Source of the DNA: Liolophura sinensis
Taxonomy: Eukaryota > Mollusca > Polyplacophora > Chitonida > Chitonidae
Assembly (NCBI RefSeq): GCF_032854445.1
Contig: NC_088298.1
Span: 4,212,160 to 4,276,159 of the forward strand
Length of the DNA stretch: 64,000 nucleotides
Direction of reading: 5' to 3'
A program made the translations under genes and the position numbers. The notes below the pieces were generated by a model that did no database searches, had not been told where the DNA came from, and worked only from the letters and a program-made list of their open reading frames with translations. How positions within the stretch are numbered: the stretch's first letter is position 1; every line of letters begins with the position of its first letter. This document shows positions 22,666 to 35,069 of this stretch, one piece after another.

Positions 22666-24312
22666 ATGATGGAAACTGAGGGAGCTTTCACACTGGAGGT
22701 TCAGATATATGTGAACACATCCACCCCCAGTCGTATCCAGACGGTCACGCTGTGTAATGTGTTGTCATTTGTCTGCCGATGTCCTACATGCAGTAAGACT
22801 TTCAACTCTCACCTCACACTGAAAGCTCACATGAAAACTCATCTCCAAACCTTCGAAAACATCGAACAAGTTGTCACGGAAACGGAAAAGCTGAAATCAG
22901 CAGAGGAAAACTACACCTGTGTAGCCGCGGTACAAAGCGGAGAGCAGCATTTTATATTCATTACGCAGGATCCAGACATGGAGCAAAATGAGGAGAATGT
23001 AGACGGGTTGGGCAGAGTTCTGCAGCCATCAAAGAAGCCAAGGGTCAAGAAGGATTCTGTCGACCCTACTGGAACTCCGATGAGACGGCATCCTTGTACA
23101 GAGTGTGACTTGTCTTTCCCGACCCGCACAAAGCTGGATATTCACATCCGCACACACACCGGGGAGAAACCGTTCTCTTGTGACACCTGTGGAAAAAGGT
23201 TTGTTACCCGCGGAGAACTGACAGTGCACGTGCGAGTTCACACGGGCGACAAGCCGTACAAGTGCAACCAGTGCGGGACGTTCCACCGCACACGCAGCAG
23301 TCTGCACGGCCACATTCACCGCTACCATCAGGAAAAGGCGTACATGTGCACTGTCTGCGAGAAGAAATTTGCCATTAAAAGCTACTACATGGCTCACATG
23401 AGGATCCATGATGAAAGCAATCCGTTCAAATGCCATTTCTGTGAGAAAGTCTTTGCTTACAAGAGCTTCTTGGACAAACATGTGAAAACACATGGCAGTC
23501 AGGATCCCCCTGCCGCGATGCAGTCACCGATGAAAAAGAGGAAGAAGAAAGAAAGGAAGGGGAAAGGTAAAAAGGCAAAGAAGAACGAGGATTCTGATGA
23601 AGAGGAAAGCGGTATAGTGTCGACGGCAGAGAAAGAGAAAATTGCGGTTGAGGTGTTGCAGCAAGGACGGGCAGCTGGCGATGCTGCGCATCAAGGGAAA
23701 GCTGTGGAAAATGTGGAAATGAATGCATCAGAGCAGGGCATAATGATGACCAATCAAGAGCAAGGTACAAGTCAGGGAACAGCGACTGGTACACAAGTGG
23801 TCATGCCGGGTAATTCGCAGCTACCTCCGCCCCCACATTCCATCAAGCTCTTGGAAGCGGAGACGGGCAAAGAAACTGTGTTTGAATTAGAAACGACCAA
23901 AAATGGAACGTCAGAAACTATATACGTGGCTCTGGCGGAAGCAGATTTGAATGCTGCGGTATCAGGGCAGCCAATGGGTTTGCAAGTAGTCCCAGTGGAT
24001 GAGCAGCAAGCTGTCCAAGCTGTCTTGTCACAGGCAGACTTAGCTGGGCAGAAAATTCAGTTTGTGTCCGATCCAGAAATGGGGATGATGGTGGTGACGG
24101 GTGACATGCCTGGGGTCGTCCTGGGTGATGCCATTCAGTCACAGAGCACCATTCAGACAGTTACCCCGCAAGTGGACGCCATTTTGGGTGGCGCAGGAGT
24201 GCATGTTACGACGGAGACGCAGCCACAGGAAGACGTCACGGCCTCGGAGTATGCAAGGCGTGTCGACGCTGTTGTACAAGAGCTTGAGAAGCGCATCAAC
24301 ACGAGTGAATGA
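22666..24312 (+). CDS. C2H2 zinc-finger protein, probable transcription factor
   Basis: A 548-codon uninterrupted frame. Six C2H2 fingers are visible: residues 39-59, 144-164, 172-192, 200-221 (H-x4-H), 228-248 and 256-276. Fingers 2 to 4 are joined by classical TGEKPF and TGDKPYK linkers, the hallmark of sequence-specific DNA binding. A lysine-rich stretch at about 290-307 is a likely nuclear localisation signal, followed by an acidic patch (SDEEES). The rest (about 320-548) is Gln/Val-rich and low in charge, as in activation regions, ending in a short helical-looking tail. The start is the first of two adjacent ATGs. The frame is open farther upstream through a minisatellite, but that part looks non-coding, and an acceptor-like T-rich stretch ending in GAAAG just before 22650 suggests an upstream exon. 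The orthologue is not identified. Confidence 0.88.
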   Translation: MMETEGAFTLEVQIYVNTSTPSRIQTVTLCNVLSFVCRCPTCSKTFNSHLTLKAHMKTHLQTFENIEQVVTETEKLKSAEENYTCVAAVQSGEQHFIFITQDPDMEQNEENVDGLGRVLQPSKKPRVKKDSVDPTGTPMRRHPCTECDLSFPTRTKLDIHIRTHTGEKPFSCDTCGKRFVTRGELTVHVRVHTGDKPYKCNQCGTFHRTRSSLHGHIHRYHQEKAYMCTVCEKKFAIKSYYMAHMRIHDESNPFKCHFCEKVFAYKSFLDKHVKTHGSQDPPAAMQSPMKKRKKKERKGKGKKAKKNEDSDEEESGIVSTAEKEKIAVEVLQQGRAAGDAAHQGKAVENVEMNASEQGIMMTNQEQGTSQGTATGTQVVMPGNSQLPPPPHSIKLLEAETGKETVFELETTKNGTSETIYVALAEADLNAAVSGQPMGLQVVPVDEQQAVQAVLSQADLAGQKIQFVSDPEMGMMVVTGDMPGVVLGDAIQSQSTIQTVTPQVDAILGGAGVHVTTETQPQEDVTASEYARRVDAVVQELEKRINTSE

Positions 24313-24517
24313 CTGATGTGACTGAGTGTGTGAGTGAAATCCTTATTTACATATCTCCCGATGGGTCAAATAGCACTTTGCACCCTGTGAAAATGAGATG
24401 TGGTTCCTATGACCGTGTAAAAACTGAAATACAGTGAACTGTCTCCTGGTCTCATACGGTAACATGAGAGGCCTGTTGTACAAACTGTACATTTGTTGTG
24501 CCTTCAGAGCAATAAGT

Positions 24518-24552
24518 AATAAATGTAGCATGGCTGAGGTCATTCTAATAAA
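24518..24552 (+). promoter_or_regulatory. Polyadenylation signals of the zinc-finger gene
   Basis: Two AATAAA hexamers (24518-24523 and 24547-24552) lie 200 to 240 bases beyond the stop codon at 24312, the usual place for 3' end formation in an animal gene. Confidence 0.6.
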
Positions 24553-26567
24553 CACATCATGTTTTTGGCCATAACCCCGCTGATCCGTCACTGGCCTGTT
24601 CCACTAAGCGTAAACCATTGGCACCTTCCGCAACTTCCATGACATGATACGTCACCATGGTAAGGGCAGTTGATGTAGCATCATGACAGCTTTGTTAGAC
24701 GGGCTCCTTACTAACTCCAGGGGGCCACTTTCACAAAACTTTATACATGAAAGTCATATTCCTTGTAACTTTTCATGATTAATATTGGTTATGTTAACAA
24801 GAAAAGTTGCAGAAATTTGATATACATTGCTTTGTTATAAATGTGTCCAGCTCCAACATGTTTTGTCTCTTTGAATGCGCATTTTCTTATATGAATACAG
24901 GTATTTATTTCTGCAACATTTAATTTTCACGAAAAGATTTCTGAACAAGTGAAAGAAATTTTGAATTTCCAACTAAATTTACGAGTTAAAGGAAAACCAT
25001 TGTGGTATGATGCACAACGATTAATGAAGTTGTGAACAAGGGTGAACTGGTCCCAGATCAGTCATGCTTCCTTGATTTAATAGTTTTATAATGCCCTTGT
25101 TCACTGGACTATGCATTCTTTATCAGCTTCAGTTTTCTTAAGTCCAATGTTTTTCGAGCATTTTGTTGTATTATGCAGTTGTTGTTGTCTTAAAAGCTTG
25201 AAATCTGTTCACAACTTGTTGTTTTGCATTTAATATTTGGGGGCAGGGGGAGAGGATTACATGTATTTAAGGGGTAACAGAATTGATGATGATTGACTTT
25301 TGTGTGAGATAGGCAAGGATTGGTTGATGTTCAGATACTGTAGATTTCCAGTAAGTATTGTATGACCAAGGTTAAAGGCTGTAACCCAGGATGCCGTATG
25401 TCCACTGTTATCCAATCAGAATCAGTTGTGCGTGCCTCCAATGTAAATGTACGACATTGTTAAAGTATTTCTGTGGGATTGAGTCATTGACACATGGTTC
25501 TGTTGCTTACAATAAAACACACCAGGTGTGAGTTCCTGTCTCTGGAAGGGTGATGGAGATTCAGAATCTTCCGCTGTTCTCAGAGCCTTTGCAGTTACAG
25601 GGGAGTTTTGAGTTTTAAGTGTAAAAAAAAATTAATCTAATGTAAAAAAAAAAAAAAAGTGACTTCAAAAATTTTAGGCAGCTATTACCTAGACCATTAC
25701 AAAGGCATCTGAAAATTGTTTACAGTGCAAGATGAACAATGGAGAAAATTGAGAATTTGCGAAGGAGGTGTCGTTTGTTGCCTGTGGAATGGGTAATCGG
25801 TGAATTAATGTCAGCAAAAATTGCCCAACACTTTTGAAAAGTCGTATGATACTGTAGGACTTTTTAACCTTTAGCGACTAAGAGTTCAATTTGAGCTCTT
25901 GCTCTATTAAGCAGCCACCTTCACCGATGTGGCTGGATGTTTCCAGGCAGTCTTACATGAATTTCACTGGAGGTCACATTGAATCGCCTTCCACCGCCCA
26001 TACTACATGTAGCTGCTTTAACATTTTAGTTTGAATAAGGAACAGTTTCTCAATCGTTATATATAATAATATTCTGACAGAAATAACTTGATAAAACCTT
26101 TGAAGTCATCAGCTAATTATTATGCATAAAGAACATTTTTGTTATTATCATAATTAATTGTTTTCCTGCCCAAACCAGTCATGTTATCAGGCCTCAAATG
26201 TGGGAAAGATCAAGTGTGAGAACGTTTCTCTGTTACTTGCCAAAAACCAGAGGTTTACCCCAGGCACAATGGTTTCTTCCACATATAAAACTGACTGCCC
26301 TTGTAGCTTACATGCATTTATAAGTGAAATACCCTTGAACTAAGTGTTACACATACCGTATCATGAAAGTATGGAAGTACAGTATTTTTGCATTTGAAAA
26401 TGTTAGTGCTAACAATATTTTGCAGATTGCCATAGCCGTCATAGATTCAGCAAGAATTTGATATCAGGGTTTCTCGTTTCCAATTCTTCTCCTTTTCTTC
26501 CTATCTCTTGATTGTTAATTTGTGAGAGTAGGGTGTCACACTGGGCAACCCCTGGCTAAGCCTTTGA
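24553..26567. other. Intergenic, nothing recognised
   Basis: AT-rich DNA without a supported gene; an A run lies at about 25643-25658. Some of it could be extended 3' UTR of the upstream gene. Confidence 0.4.
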
Positions 26568-26833
26568 TTTATTTATTTGATTGGTGTTTTATGCCGTACT
26601 CAAAAATATTTCACTTATACAATGGCAGTGGCCAGCATTATGGTGGGAGGAATCAGGGCAGAGCCCGGAGGAAACCCACGACCATCTGCAGGTTGCTTGT
26701 AGACCTTCCCATGTACAGCCGGAGAGGAAGCCAGTATGAGCTGGACTTGAACTGACGGCGACTGCATTGGTGAGAGGCTCCTGGGTCACTACGCTGCGCT
26801 AGCGTGCTAACCAACTGAGCCACGGAGGCCCTC
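26568..26833 (-). mobile_element. SINE, full length, with target-site duplication
   Basis: Complete reverse-oriented copy. CTAAGCCTTTGA at 26556-26567 is repeated at 26834-26845 as a 12-base target-site duplication. Confidence 0.92.
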
Positions 26834-26845
26834 CTAAGCCTTTGA

Positions 26846-27299
26846 GCTAAAAGTAAAAATGATTAACAGTGATTTGAAAATGAAAATTGTGGTATAAACC
26901 TTGAAACAGTGTCACCGATAATCTGTATACATGTATGTAGGTGAAGCTCAGAAGTGTTCATTTTTCTTACAGGGTGTGCAGCAACCTTTGCCGCAGTTTA
27001 TTCTTTTATGAGAATAGTTTAGCTCGATTCAAAGTTGCAGTTTGATCTGGTTTGCCAAGTACGTGTATTGTTGTCAGTTGAGACTGTTGTTTAAGTTGAA
27101 AATTTGCTTCATTGTAAAACTCAGAATAGTAAAGTTACTTTCTTTTTTGACCAGACTTTGTGATGGACAGCTCTGTCATTGCTTTGTACTTCCTGTTTTT
27201 TTGTTTGGTATGATCATCACCAAGACTTTAGGCAAAATTGGCAATATTTGTAGGTCAGCAGCTCACCATAGTAAGTTGTTTGACTACGAGTTGGTAGGG
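26846..27299. other. Intergenic, nothing recognised
   Basis: No gene is supported; a 102-codon frame across 27042-27350 lacks motifs. Confidence 0.4.
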
Positions 27300-27960
27300 T
27301 GTCATGTCTGGTGTCCGATTATGATGGGTGTTGTGACTAGTGTCAGATGACGGAGTCGTGGCTGGGCACCATACGTCACGCCCCACCCATGACTGATGCC
27401 CTTTTAATATGACACAAGATCTCTATCACATCTGTTGTCAGATTACTGATTGGGTCGCAGGTGGGGTTTCATGTCTGGCCTCAGATTACTGGGTCATGGG
27501 TGGAAGTTCATATCTTGTCAGTATACTGTGACTTGGTGGGGTGTCATGTCTAGTGTCATATTACTGTGGGTTTTGGAGGAGATATCTGGTGTCAAATTAT
27601 TGTGTAGTGAGTGCAGTGTCATGGCTGGTGTAAGACAACTGTGTCCGGGTTGCTGGGGGAGACATCAGGTTTCAGATTGAAAGGACATCAGTCGTAGGGG
27701 GAATATGTCTTTCTGGTGTCAGATTGCTGTGACTGGGGTTATGGGTGGGATTCATGTCTGGTGTCTGATGGCTGTGACTGCAGTTATGGGTGGAATGTCT
27801 CAGATTGCTGTGGGTTATGGGTGGGGTGTCATGTGTGGTGTCAGATTGCTGTGATTGGAAGGGTCTCATGCCTGGTGTCAGATTTATGTGACGGGTGATG
27901 GGTGGGTGTCATGTCTGGTGTCAGATTGCTGTGACTGGGGTTATATTTTTATGATTTTTT
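27300..27960. repeat. Degenerate minisatellite
   Basis: Irregular copies of a unit with GGGTGTCATGTCTGGTGTCA and GATTGCTGTGACTGGGGTTA; spacing varies between about 40 and 70 bases, so it is an old array. Confidence 0.8.
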
Positions 27961-28219
27961 TCACATTTACTGTACAGTTTTAGCTGGAATGTCCTTTCAG
28001 CATTATTTATATAGCCAAAAATACTTTAGTTACTATGTTTCAACTAGTTTAGCATTTTTCAGGTCTCACAATTAGGTTGACCCTGATTGATTCTTTGACT
28101 GTAGGGGTTTTTGTGAAGTTTCATTACTTTCTTATCACAAAAATTTAAGAGTTGGCCTCAGAGGTATTATTTGGAAGCCTTTATGTGCATTTTGACGTGC
28201 TAAACTTCAAATGAAATAC

Positions 28220-28880
28220 AGTAAATGATGGCCGTCAGTTTTAAGGGGTTGAGGAAACCAGAGTGCTTTCTATACACCATCGACCTTTGGCAAACTTTAC
28301 CATGATCAGTTTTAATTTATCGAGGAAAAAGTGCTTGGCATAAACCGACCTTTGGCAAACTTTCCCATGATCAGTTGTAATGGGCTGAGAAAAAAGTGTT
28401 TGGCATAAACCGACCTTTGGCAGACTTTACTATGATCAGTTTTAATTTATCGAGGAAAAAGTGCTTGGCATAAACCGACCTTTGGCAAACTTTCCCATGA
28501 TCAGTTTTATTTATTTATTTATTTATTTATTTGATTGGTGTTTTACGCCGTACTCAAGAATATTTCACTTATACGACGGCGGCCAGCATTATGGTGGGAG
28601 GAAACCGGGCAGAGCCCGGGAGAAACCCACAACCATCCGCAGGTTACTGGAAGACCTTCCCACATACGACCGGAGAGGAAGCCAGCATGAGCTGGACTTG
28701 AACTCACAGCGACCGCATTGGTGAGAGACTCCTGGGTCATTACGCTGCTCTAGCGCGCTAACCGACTGAGCCACGGAGGCCCCGATGATCAATTTTAATT
28801 TATCGAGGAAAAAGTGCTTGGCATACACCGACCTGGCAAACTTTCCCATGATCAGTTTTAACGGGTTGAGGAAACTACCG
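28220..28880. repeat. About 67-bp minisatellite, split by a SINE
   Basis: Units with AAACCGACCTTTGGCAAACT, CCCATGATCAGTTTTAATTT and CGAGGAAAAAGTGCTTGGCA, about five copies, interrupted at 28508-28783. Confidence 0.88.
28508..28783 (-). mobile_element. SINE, full length, inside a minisatellite
   Basis: Complete reverse copy close to the apparent consensus. The flanks ATGATCAGTTTTAT and ATGATCAATTTTAA are an imperfect target-site duplication; alternatively they are simply two adjacent monomers of the array. Confidence 0.88.
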
Positions 28881-29017
28881 AACTTCACACAACCAGCTTT
28901 AATGTATTACGGAAACCAGAGTGCTTGACATAAACCACCAAACCTTTGGCAAACTTTAACCTTCAAAGTCCCCATCCTTGAATACAACATGGCTGATAAT
29001 ATCCATGTTCTTATTAG

Positions 29018-29210
29018 GCTGATGCAGCTCATGCTGGCTTCTTCTCCGGCTCCGGCTGTGGGAAGGTCTGCCAGCAACCTGCACAGGGCCATGGGTTTCC
29101 CCCTGGTTCTGCCCAGTTTCCTCTCATCATAATGCTGGCTGGCGCCGTATAAGTGAAATATTCTTGAGTAGGGTGTAAAACACCAATGAAATAAATAAAT
29201 AAATAAATTT
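29018..29210 (+). mobile_element. SINE, 5'-truncated
   Basis: Starts in the body at GCAGCTCATGCTGGCTTCTT and runs to a clean (AAAT)n tail. Confidence 0.8.
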
Positions 29211-31702
29211 AAGACTAATGAAAAGCCTGCATCAGGGATTAATGTTTGCTTCATTAAACAAGAAATAACTCCTTTCTGGACATAAAATTTAATGCCATTT
29301 AAGCTGAACATGATCTTTCAAAAACATATTTTGCATGGTAAAAAAATGGACATCACTTGCTTTCACACAGCACGTGCTTATTATGTCGTAGCATACATAC
29401 TCATGTACTTTAAACAGATTACCAACTCGCTCGTAAATGTACATCACATGACCTTAAATGAGAATTAGAACATCAAATCTGCAACAGATTCGTCCGTGTA
29501 TTTAAGGACGTTGTACAAAGCTTTAAATCAGGCAGAATACACGACTGTGAAAATCGCCATGCTTTGCAAACGTGAACAGCTGGTACCATGTATTACAACC
29601 CTTGCTAAATACAAGAATGAGCGCACAGTCTGCTTAACATAATACAACAAACTAGGCCCCATCTTTACTGGGGTATAAAGACCTGTACTCCACATACACG
29701 CAGTAACTATCTCGGCACAATTAGTTCATGTAGGCCCTACTCCCAAGTGATCCGCAAATGGCCCTCAAATTTGGTTATTGAAAATGCGTCTTTGCTGTTC
29801 AAATTGAAATTAACAGCTATTGTGTCAGACTCGAGTGAATTTGATTTTAAGACTTTTAAGAAATATGTACCTCAGTGGGAAATTACCAACAACTGTATTA
29901 TTGCTATGTGGTACACAAATATGTATACTACCACGCTGGGCAAGAAGCCTTTAATGAATAGTAAACTGCTTAACTAGCTACATGAGCATCATCCACTGTG
30001 TTTGTGTCTTGTCACCAAGGACCCAGCGATAGTAGTTCAGATTGCTCTGAAGTCAGGCTTGGCAAAATCTTGATCAGTCAAGAATGGTCCAATACCAAAG
30101 TCAGAGCATGCTTCATGAAAAACCTGTTGCAGTTACCTGTTCTTGTCAAATATGTCCAAGCTGTCAGTACGCTCATTCACTTTGAGCATCACCAAAGAAT
30201 CTCGGGTCAACGCGGCCTGGAAAATAACTGCTTGATGTTGTGCTTGTGATACAAATAAGAGATGAAAAGACAAAGAAGATATCAGGTCTTCAGGTCTGCA
30301 GACAGATGGAGGCGTTTTTGATGGAGTGCGTTCTGACGTTGTTTTGTGGTCATCCTTGGACGCACAAAATTTTACCAAACCTGACGTCAGAGGAACCTCG
30401 GACTAAAACCGTGAAAGCGAGGCAATCCGCACATTCAATGTCCATCTCTTACATGTTCATTGTTTCTAATCAAAAACAGAGAGCAGCAAGATTTCTTTCT
30501 TTACTCTAGAATACTTCACTTACATGACGGTGACAGGACCCAGTTGAGACAACTTTAATATAAGTGTCCATGCCACTCTTGCATCATGGCCAGCCTGTGT
30601 GGTCTAAAACATTAACTGAATATGAAATTTTTATCTCCAGCAGTTTCTTATTATTCCAAACAAAACTATGAAACACAAAATGGTATTCACTTTGAAGGCG
30701 TAGAAAACACTAAATTGATGTGTGTACATATGAAATAAAAAAAACATTAAACATTGGTTCAGGAAAACAGCTTATAAACAAGTAAAATGGATTTAAAAAT
30801 CGGTGTCTGTAATGACTCACAAGTGGAAACAAGACAATCTAAAATATCTGGTTCAACAAAGGTAGTGGAACTGATCCTATTTGGAGGATGACAGTCATGT
30901 TCATGTGAGTGCAAAGTACAGCAAAAATAGTTCTTGGTCAAGAAAAGATAACTCATTCTGAACATTACGACAACACGGATGTTACATCACAAGGCCATTG
31001 CTGTCAGCCCATCAACACAAACAGAACAAAGTCATAACAAAAAGCATTAAAAAAAAAAACAAATTCTACACAACAATTTTAACACTTTCAACTCCGGTTT
31101 ATCCCACATATACTACACTGAACTACATACGTATATGTCAATTAAAATATATCAGCCGTCTTGTTCATATCAAATTATAATAAATTTGGTCAAGTATTCC
31201 AGAATTAGCATGCAACAGTACAAATCCTTCCATGACCACCTTTTAAAATGGAGCCCATAGTAATTATACAAAGCTGTTCTTAATTAAATCAGTGAAGTTT
31301 ACCGTTATATTAACATTACATGTAAATCAATTTATGAGTCGATTCTTTTTTCTGCATGTAGCCTACAATGAAGCTAATTAATGCATTAAAATATGGAGAA
31401 AAGGAGTCTCGGACTAATGAAAGGCAGGAGTATGACCCTTGTCCACCAGGTGGCTCTACTATTTTGGGGGACATATCATGATATTGGAATGTCACATAGC
31501 AATCCATTATTGTTTTCCAACAATCCACAGTGGAAACATCCAGAGAACAAGGGAAGATTTTACACTCAACAATTCTGAGAAGTGAAAACATCTTTAAATC
31601 TATTAGAAATTAAACTATATGTACATGTATCCTATAATGACTGGCTTACTTAATGGGATGCACTGGAGGTGTGACTTTCTGACTTTGACCCCAAGAATTA
31701 TA
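29211..31702. other. Intergenic, nothing recognised
   Basis: Several 60 to 90 codon frames exist on both strands but none shows a domain, a convincing splice pattern or a homologue I know. I see no repeats of note. Confidence 0.4.
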
Positions 31703-31815
31703 TTTATTTATCTGATTGGTGTTTTACGCCGTACTCAAGAATATTTCCCTTATACGACGGCGGCCAGCTGACTGGTGGGAGGAAACCGGGCAGAGCCCGG
31801 GGGAAACCCACGACT
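31703..31815 (-). mobile_element. SINE, 3' half only, with target-site duplication
   Basis: Reverse copy holding only tail and body, ending at GGGGAAACCCACGACT. Flanks CCAAGAATTATA at 31691-31702 and 31816-31827 are identical, so this is a genuine short insertion and not a later deletion product. Confidence 0.85.
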
Positions 31816-31827
31816 CCAAGAATTATA

Positions 31828-33117
31828 AGCCACAATCTTTGGAAGACTGGTATAAATGAATCTCAGCCACAAACTGTAGATGATACTACACATGCAGGGA
31901 AAATCAGTGACTTGTTGGTAACTCTTATAAAACATACTACAGGACAATTCTGCAGGCATTTATCTCCCAGATTAGACATGAGCAGCGTGAAAGAAAAGTG
32001 CAATACCTCTCCTGATTTTACTCACGGGGATAAAAACTTGACCTGATTACGAATGGGAAAGATAATAACATCTTAAACCTCAACTTAAAGAAATTATACG
32101 GAATTTAACTATTAAACTATGTACAGATGTCTGAACAATGGCTCAGTAACTAATTAAACTTGCACGTACAAAATGCTGTTCACACTCAACTAACAGTGAT
32201 TATTGCAACTGGCATGAATCAATGATCACACAAAACACTGTCTTAACAGATTTAATGAACGCTCATTATTTTTCTTTTGTTACCAATAGTTTGTGAAGAG
32301 AATGAGAGTTTAATAGCATTACTGTGTTTTACACCGTCAAATTGTTCCCGTAATTTAGGAAAGCTCAACAAGAAGTAAGAAATTCCACACTCCTTACAGT
32401 GCATGCACGGCTCTGAACGTTTGCTTTACATCACTACCACCACTAGCTAAATTTGTACCGAAATCTTGAACAATTGTCACTGGGGTTACAGTGTCCTCAG
32501 CAGGAAGAGATGTCAGAAAAAAGAAAACACAGTCTCAATATTTGCTTCTAATAATACCTCAAACGTGTGCCTTCCCTTCATCTAAACTTCATGTATGCAT
32601 TACAGGATTCTAACCAACAAGTTATTTCATATCTGGCTACTGATTAAATAGTTCCACGTGAGGGCACCAGTGGCGAGGCAAAGTCTAACCAAGCCTACGG
32701 GTATTGCACAGGCTCCAAAGGTCAAGTTTGTCTAGTGGTGGCAGTGATGTAAACCGAGTGTGGAGAGCAGCACATGCGCTGTAAAGAGTACATGCATGAA
32801 TACTTCCACAGCTCTTGAATGAATTTTTGTTACATGAACAGAGTCTCATTTCCACAAAAAACAGACACATGTATTGCCAATTGTTCATATACATAGCTCC
32901 ATGTAAAGAGCAACACATTCGTACATTGAGCACAATTTCTAAAAAAGAAAGCATTCCTCCATAAAAGTATCTTTACATGTAGTCTTCACCTTAAGAAAAA
33001 ACTCATCAGATCAGAATTCCACTGGTTTGTCACCTTCAACCAGTTCGATGAAACTTCAGCAGGAACTGCAGCTACAGCTGGATAAGAACTCTCTTGACAC
33101 ACTTCTTCATCCATGGG
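31828..33117. other. Possible 3' UTR of the minus-strand gene
   Basis: This lies downstream of the last exon of the poly-zinc-finger gene. No other gene is seen. ATTAAA occurs on the minus strand near 32243-32248, but no polyadenylation site can be fixed. Confidence 0.35.
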
Positions 33118-34626
33118 TTATGGTAAATTTCCAGGATCCATGGTTACCTTGGCAGAAGTCTCAACGTGACTGACTAAAACTACACTGCACGCCTCCTTTA
33201 TGGAACTCTGCAGATTAGCCACTTTTTCAAGATCCAAGGTTACCTTTGGCAGAAGTCTCAACGTGACTGACTAAAATTTCACTGCACGCCTCCTTCATGG
33301 AACTACGCATATTAGCCACATTTGCAGGATCCAAAGACACATCTTCGGCACTGTAAATATGGTTGGCTAAAATTTCACTGCATGGCTTGCTCTTTGAACT
33401 CTGAAAGTCATCTTCTTGCCCTTCCAAAGGCTCTAGGATTTGGTCATAACTTCCTACAGTAGGCTTCCTACAAACTGGACTGTTTCCATGGGCTCTGAAG
33501 ATACTGAGGGCAATGTATCCCTCTCTTTGACATGATAGGGAATATCTTGTTCCATAGGGAGCTCTGCATCGCCATCCTCCATCGCTGAGCCAATGCCTTG
33601 ATCTAGTGCTGCCCCACACTTACCATCAAGCTCCTCAAAACGCTTTTCAACCTTTTCTCCATCTGTCAGTAACTTGGTTTCTCTCAAAAGGTCAGGAGAA
33701 CTGTCTAATCCATCATGATATGCTGAACATACAGGCTCGTAAAGTTCTTCACCTTCTGTCTGAGACTCAGCACTTCTCTGTACGTCTACATGTGCAGAAC
33801 TGTTCAGTCTGTCCTGATCTTTTACACAAGGTTGTTCCATGGACTTTTCAGTCGCTAAGGTATGATCCACAGAAAGGTTTTCTTTTCTTTCCTCATTTTC
33901 CCTAGACATTTCATTTTCACCACCTGGAACATCTACTGAGCTGTCCACATTTGCTATTTGTTCCACGTCACATTCCACATTTGCTATTTGCTCCACATCA
34001 CATTCCACATTTGCTGTTTGTTCCACATCCCATTCCACATTTGCTGTTTGTTCCACAACACATTCCACATTTGCTGTTTGTTCCACAACACATTCCTCAT
34101 TTGCACGAATCACAAAAACATCTGCATTTGATCCCTGTCCTTCAGGCGTTTCCATAGATGGTTGTTCCTTAGGAATTTCACTTTTACACAGTTCTACATT
34201 TTCTTGACAAGCTTCATTCGCTTGTTCATCTACAGAAATACCTCCATTATCAGAACAGCTTTCTGTTCTCTCATCATTTGCTTCACATTTTTCTGCATTG
34301 GACACATTTTCTGTCACTTCTTCCACATCAGAGACCTTTTCTTTCTGACCATGAGCAATTCCTGAATCTGTCTGACCTTCAGCATTAACTTTAGACTCCT
34401 CCTGTTGATCTGAGGACACACTCCCAGATGGTTCCTTTTCAGGGTCCATCTGATTTTTGGTCCCAGGTTTAGGTTCCTCTTCTTTGTCATCCACATCCAC
34501 ATCAGATTCTTCTGCCTCCGACGAGACATCGCCCGTGGCCTTGTCAGAATTTTCCCTGCTGTCTTGCTCTTGCTTTGAAGTCTTATCTAGGTTGGATACA
34601 TCATAAGTGACACTCTTCTTGGCAGA
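33118..34626 (-). CDS. Exon 20 (last): acidic tail with two internal repeats
   Basis: The acceptor (ACTTGCAG) leads into a Ser/Glu/Asp-rich region without fingers. A decapeptide repeat of the NVECDVEQIA type occurs five to six times (33945-34106). The frame from the acceptor stops at 33454-33456. Just past a likely 1-base gap at about 33462-33471, a second frame continues into a 32-codon repeat: unit 1 at 33287-33382 (96 nt), unit 2 at 33190-33286 (97 nt, one surplus A at 33245-33247) and unit 3 at 33118-33189, ending in TAA. The two changes cancel: total length 1509 nt is divisible by three and the terminal stop is in the original frame. So either the gene ends at 33454, or the sequence has two compensating indels and the tail is about 502 residues. 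Confidence 0.7.
33945..34106 (-). repeat. 30-bp coding repeat in exon 20
   Basis: Five to six tandem copies of a 30-base unit code for a decapeptide with alternating acidic residues and a Cys/Trp position (consensus NVECxVEQxA). In-frame length keeps the protein open. Copies are very similar, so repeat number may vary between individuals. Confidence 0.85.
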
Positions 34627-34799
34627 CTGCAAGTATAAAAAATTTATTTATTTGATTTTTGTCATGTTCAATATTTTTTACTCAAAACGTCGGTCAGTTT
34701 CATGAGAGATCACATTTGCAAATAAGATTTCAGGCTCTTTCATTTGATTTTGGCATCATTTTTATGTTTTTTTCTCTGTTACTACAATGAGCACACCAC

Positions 34800-34965
34800 T
34801 AGCAGCCTTCACACCAGTGGACCCTCATGCTGACTTCCTATGTGGATTGTTGTGGACTTACCTCTGATGTCTACTCGGTTTCCTCCCACCATAATGCTGG
34901 TCACCATAGAATAAGTGAAATATTCTTGAGTACAGCATAACACACCAATAACCAATAAAAAAAAA
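34800..34965 (+). mobile_element. SINE, degenerate, antisense to the gene
   Basis: Body and tail (GGTTTCCTCCCACCATAATG, AAATATTCTTGAGTACAGCA) are recognisable, followed by an A-rich run. It lies in the intron between exons 19 and 20. Confidence 0.65.
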
Positions 34966-35069
34966 AAAAACAAAAACAAAAAAAAAAATCTCCTGTCCAT
35001 GGCTGGGATTGAACCCGCACTTCAACCACTAAGGCATGACCTGTTCCCTTTCCACTTGATTAAACTTAC

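Noticed and set aside
29747-30509. Cluster of 76 to 89 codon plus-strand frames as a possible gene
   Set aside because: Frames are in different phases without consistent splice sites or motifs.
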